Shown: in pieces, positions 61,451 to 64,000 of the stretch
How the letters are laid out: every line of letters starts with the position of its first letter
Position numbering within the stretch: position 1 is the first letter of the stretch
Assembly: GCA_946497035.1 (NCBI GenBank)
Contig: CAMMIW010000003.1
Coordinates: 62,001 to 126,000, forward strand
DNA length: 64,000 bases
Source: an uncultured Eubacteriaceae bacterium
Lineage (GTDB): Bacteria; Bacillota; Clostridia; Lachnospirales; CAG-274
Reading direction: 5' to 3'
Notes under the pieces: generated by a model
What the model was told of the DNA's origin: nothing
Databases searched by the model: none
Seen by the model: only the letters and a program-made list of their open reading frames with translations
Program-made: the position numbers and the translations under genes

Positions 61451-62050
61451 TTATATTGGTTGTCTACCTTGTAACGCTCTAGAGAGAGTAACTTCATCTA
61501 CAAATTCTAAATCCCCTCCAACAGGAACTCCGTGTGCTATGCGAGATACTTTCACACCTATAGGCTTTAATAATCTACCAATATACATAGCTGTAGCTTC
61601 TCCTTCTATATTAGGGTTTGTAGCTAATATAACTTCTTCTATTGTGTTGTCTTTAAGCCTTTCTAAAAGCTCTTTTATTTTTATATCTTGTGGTGTAATG
61701 CCTGTCATAGGAGATATAGCACCATTTAAAATATGATATAACCCTTTATATTCTCTGGTTTTTTCATACGCTGCCATATCTCTAGGATCTTCTACAACCA
61801 TCAAAAGAGTCTTGTCCCTTTTTTCGTTAGAGCAAATATTACAAGGATCTGTATCAGTTAGATTACAACATATAGAGCAATATTTAATGCTTTCTTTTAC
61901 ATCTAGTATACTATTTGTAAGTGCTTTTGCATTTTCTTCAGGCATATTAATTATATAAAAAGCAAGCCTTTGTGCAGACTTGCCCCCTATACCTGGTAAT
62001 TTTGATAATTCTTCTATAAGTTTTGTTACTTTATTACCATAAAAATTCAA
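61451..62050 (-). CDS. recR: Recombination protein RecR
   Basis: A 199-residue partner of RecF/RecO in loading RecA onto gaps. It has the N-terminal helix-hairpin-helix ([20 protein letters not shown]), a four-Cys zinc finger ([16 protein letters not shown], near residue 58), the Toprim domain ([17 protein letters not shown] near 80, [13 protein letters not shown] near 144) and a C-terminal [19 protein letters not shown]. Its order with ybaB and dnaX is the standard replication-repair cluster. Confidence 0.97.
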   Translation of the reverse strand: MNFYGNKVTKLIEELSKLPGIGGKSAQRLAFYIINMPEENAKALTNSILDVKESIKYCSICCNLTDTDPCNICSNEKRDKTLLMVVEDPRDMAAYEKTREYKGLYHILNGAISPMTGITPQDIKIKELLERLKDNTIEEVILATNPNIEGEATAMYIGRLLKPIGVKVSRIAHGVPVGGDLEFVDEVTLSRALQGRQPI

Positions 62051-62062
62051 GTTAAATCACTC

Positions 62063-62413
62063 CTAAAAAAGTCCACCTGGTAGACCCATACCACCAGTAA
62101 ATTTACTCATTTGGCTAGATGCAGATTCTTCAACTTGTCTTATAGCTTCGTTAACAGCTGTTAAAATTAAATCTTGTAACATTTCTACATCATCAGGATC
62201 TACCACATCTTTATCTATATCTATGCTTTTAACTTCTTTTTTACCTGTTATAACTATTTTTACAGCACCGCCACCGCTAGTTATTTCAAATTCTTTTGAT
62301 TCTAACTGGGCTTGCATTTCTTCCATTTGTTTTTGCATTTTTTGCGCTTGTTTCATAAGGTTATTCATATTCATTCCACCAGGAAAACCTCCTCCAAAGC
62401 CGCCTCTTGCCAT
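62063..62413 (-). CDS. YbaB/EbfC nucleoid-associated protein
   Basis: A 116-residue DNA-binding protein of the YbaB/EbfC family that dimerises and bends or coats DNA. After a Gly-rich start ([21 protein letters not shown]) comes the long helix [20 protein letters not shown] and the conserved [21 protein letters not shown] strand. Co-encoded with recR and dnaX. Confidence 0.95.
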   Translation of the reverse strand: MARGGFGGGFPGGMNMNNLMKQAQKMQKQMEEMQAQLESKEFEITSGGGAVKIVITGKKEVKSIDIDKDVVDPDDVEMLQDLILTAVNEAIRQVEESASSQMSKFTGGMGLPGGLF

Positions 62414-62529
62414 AATATATATCCTCCTTCAAAATTAATCTATTATTTCTTTATATAGTTTCTATATAATTTTAAACTATTTTTACCTTTAAATCAACCA
62501 AAATTTTTATTTATTAAAAATTTTTAAAA

Positions 62530-63999
62530 TTATTCTATACTAACAATACCTTCAGGAAATAATTTTGCTATATCTTCAATATTATTAGTTTCTGGTTGTT
62601 CTTTAGGCTCATTATATGCCACATTTTTATACATATTATCATATTGCTCATCACATATTATCTTTATTTCATAATGTTTATTAAATAGCTCATAAAGAGC
62701 TTGTTGTATATCTTGTTTAATACGTTCTAAGCTACTTAAAAAAGGTTTTTTAGTTACAAGATATAAAAATTTATCTTCCAAGTTTTGTGGTGTAGCTTTT
62801 TGTAAATATATTTTTTCAGGTTCTTTAAATTTGTTTGTAACCATTTTATAATTGTCTATAACCATTTTAAAATCTTCAGAAATAGCTAGTTCTCGTGGTT
62901 TTATATTTTTTTGATTTTCATTTTGTATATTTTCTTTTTCAATATATACAGTTTTTATTTTAGTTTCTTCTAGCTTTTTTTCCAAAAAATTTATTTTTTG
63001 TCTTATATCTATAATATCTTCTTCTGCTATAGCAGAGCATAGCTTTATACAACCTGCCTCTAAAACTATCCTTTCATCAAAAGAATATTTTAAATTAGAT
63101 TGTATTTTTGAAAATTCATCTATAAGTTTTATTAAATATTGTTTATCAATATTATTAGCTTGGCTTTTTAGTTTTTCTAGTTGCTCTTTAGATATATCTA
63201 AGTTATTATTTTCTTCTATAGATATGGTAGAAACTAGCAAATTTCTTAAATGGCTTATAAGATCAGAAACAAATTGGTTTATATCTCTTCCATTTTGTAT
63301 CATTTCATCTATTATACAAATAACATCTATTTCAGAAAAATTGCATATAGCATCTACAAATCTAAAAAATATTTCATCATCAACCGCGCCTACTATTTCT
63401 AAAACTTTATTTAAAGTTATTTTTTCACCATAATAAAAAGATATACATTGATCTAATATGCTAAGGGCATCTCTCATAGCACCGTCACATATTTTAGCTA
63501 TATAATATAGTGCATCTTCATCTATTTCTATTTTTTCATCTATCATATAGGCCTTTATAGCATCTACCATATCTACGTTACATATTCTTTTAAAATCAAA
63601 CCTTTGGCATCTAGATAATATGGTTACAGGTATTTTATGTGGATCGGTAGTAGCCAAAATAAATATTACATAGGTTGGTGGCTCTTCTAAAGTTTTTAAA
63701 AGAGCATTAAAAGCACCTATAGATAGCATATGCACTTCATCTATAATATATATTTTATATTTGCCATCTGTTGGCGGATATTTTACTTCTTCTCTAATTT
63801 CTCTAATATCTTCAACGCTATTGTTACTAGCTGCATCTATTTCAGATATATTTAAATTTCTATTTTCATTAAAAGCTACACACATAGTACATTTGTCGCA
63901 AGGTAAATTATTTATAGGTTCTTTACAGTTTAATAATTTTGCAAATATTTTAGCCGTAGATGTTTTACCTGTTCCCCTTGTTCCACAAAATAAATATGC
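62530..63999 (-). CDS. dnaX: DNA polymerase III subunit gamma/tau, truncated by window edge
   Basis: The C-terminal 489 residues of the clamp-loader ATPase; the start lies beyond the right edge. The frame is open to base 63999 and the ATG at 63885 is internal. The ATPase parts visible are Walker A GTRGTGKTS at the very end of the window, the zinc site CDKCTMC, Walker B YIIDEVHML, the sensor ATTDPHKIPVTILSRCQRFDF, then domain III. A heptamer A_AAA_AAG (62980-62974) at codons Glu-Lys-Lys is followed in the -1 frame by a stop at 62962-62960, so a short gamma-like form could be made. Its neighbours ybaB and recR confirm the call. Confidence 0.95.
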   Translation of the reverse strand, partial: AYLFCGTRGTGKTSTAKIFAKLLNCKEPINNLPCDKCTMCVAFNENRNLNISEIDAASNNSVEDIREIREEVKYPPTDGKYKIYIIDEVHMLSIGAFNALLKTLEEPPTYVIFILATTDPHKIPVTILSRCQRFDFKRICNVDMVDAIKAYMIDEKIEIDEDALYYIAKICDGAMRDALSILDQCISFYYGEKITLNKVLEIVGAVDDEIFFRFVDAICNFSEIDVICIIDEMIQNGRDINQFVSDLISHLRNLLVSTISIEENNNLDISKEQLEKLKSQANNIDKQYLIKLIDEFSKIQSNLKYSFDERIVLEAGCIKLCSAIAEEDIIDIRQKINFLEKKLEETKIKTVYIEKENIQNENQKNIKPRELAISEDFKMVIDNYKMVTNKFKEPEKIYLQKATPQNLEDKFLYLVTKKPFLSSLERIKQDIQQALYELFNKHYEIKIICDEQYDNMYKNVAYNEPKEQPETNNIEDIAKLFPEGIVSIE

Positions 64000-64000
64000 G

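Noticed and set aside
62530..63885. ATG at 63885 as the start of dnaX
   Set aside because: Walker A and zinc-site residues are encoded upstream of it up to base 63999, so it is internal.
1..64000. CRISPR arrays, tRNA or rRNA genes, insertion sequences
   Set aside because: No regularly spaced direct repeats, no cloverleaf-like GC-richer patches, and no transposase or terminal repeats were found by eye.

Overview
Organism: very AT-rich DNA from an anaerobic, endospore-forming low-GC Firmicute, most likely a member of Clostridia (possibly Lachnospirales; inferred from gene content only). Evidence is spoIVA, yabP and yabQ (sporulation), a monomeric [FeFe] hydrogenase, an iscR-iscS-iscU-mnmA operon, strong AAGGAGG ribosome binding sites, sigma-A promoters of the TTGACA-17-TATAAT type, and TTG starts on some genes. 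The genetic code looks standard, since TGA is used as a stop.

Layout. 1-3.2 kb: priA (5' part off the window), def, fmt and a YugP-type peptidase on the + strand, closed by a strong terminator. 3.3-7.5 kb: aspartate kinase and an unknown membrane protein on the - strand, then yaaA, bcp and a GNAT acetyltransferase on +. 7.7-11.9 kb: a marR regulator with a heterodimeric ABC exporter; both transcription units carry the same palindromic operator. 11.9-26.2 kb: a contiguous block of phage late genes on the - strand, ordered from a regulator and ArpU-like factor through small and large terminase, portal, scaffold, capsid, connectors, tail sheath, tube, frameshifted chaperone, a strange short protein in the tape-measure slot, LysM protein, hub, DUF2577, DUF2634, baseplate J and a DUF2313-like end gene. 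It has no integrase, replication, lysis or fibre gene and its reading frames are intact. 26.3-30.9 kb: spoIVA, proBA and an Mrp-type ATPase. 31.1-40.8 kb: an MBOAT/SGNH O-acylation pair, a cold-shock gene with a long leader, an aldo-keto reductase, an orphan endolysin-holin pair, plsC, a CLC antiporter of the fluoride-specific type and a broken GH84 glycosidase. 41.0-44.0 kb: hydrogenase, yabP-yabQ-divIC and a small HExxH protein. 44.2-51.7 kb: a 1088-residue helical-repeat protein, two surface or membrane proteins and an RlmD-like methyltransferase. 51.9-55.1 kb: the Fe-S/thiouridine operon. 55.3-60.8 kb: a tiny membrane ORF, a GNAT enzyme and a 1472-residue GGDEF/EAL sensor. 60.8-64.0 kb: thyX, recR, ybaB and dnaX (5' part off the window).

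Most unusual part: the 14-kb phage block. It keeps DNA-packaging, capsid and contractile-tail genes but nothing needed for an independent phage life. Three adjacent tail genes, and probably a fourth, have a perfect Shine-Dalgarno placed over an ATA (or ATT) codon rather than ATG/GTG/TTG. The tape-measure position holds a roughly 285-residue Asn/Lys/Tyr/Phe-rich protein. The tail-assembly chaperone has a textbook A_AAA_AAC -1 frameshift site. Its regulator has a promoter whose 17-bp spacer is a palindrome. A holin/endolysin pair sits 9 kb away on the same strand. Together this fits a domesticated PBSX-like or gene-transfer-agent-like particle; that reading is inference. Elsewhere, a hairpin hides the yabP ribosome binding site in read-through RNA but would be left out of a transcript made from the sigma-E-like promoter inside it.
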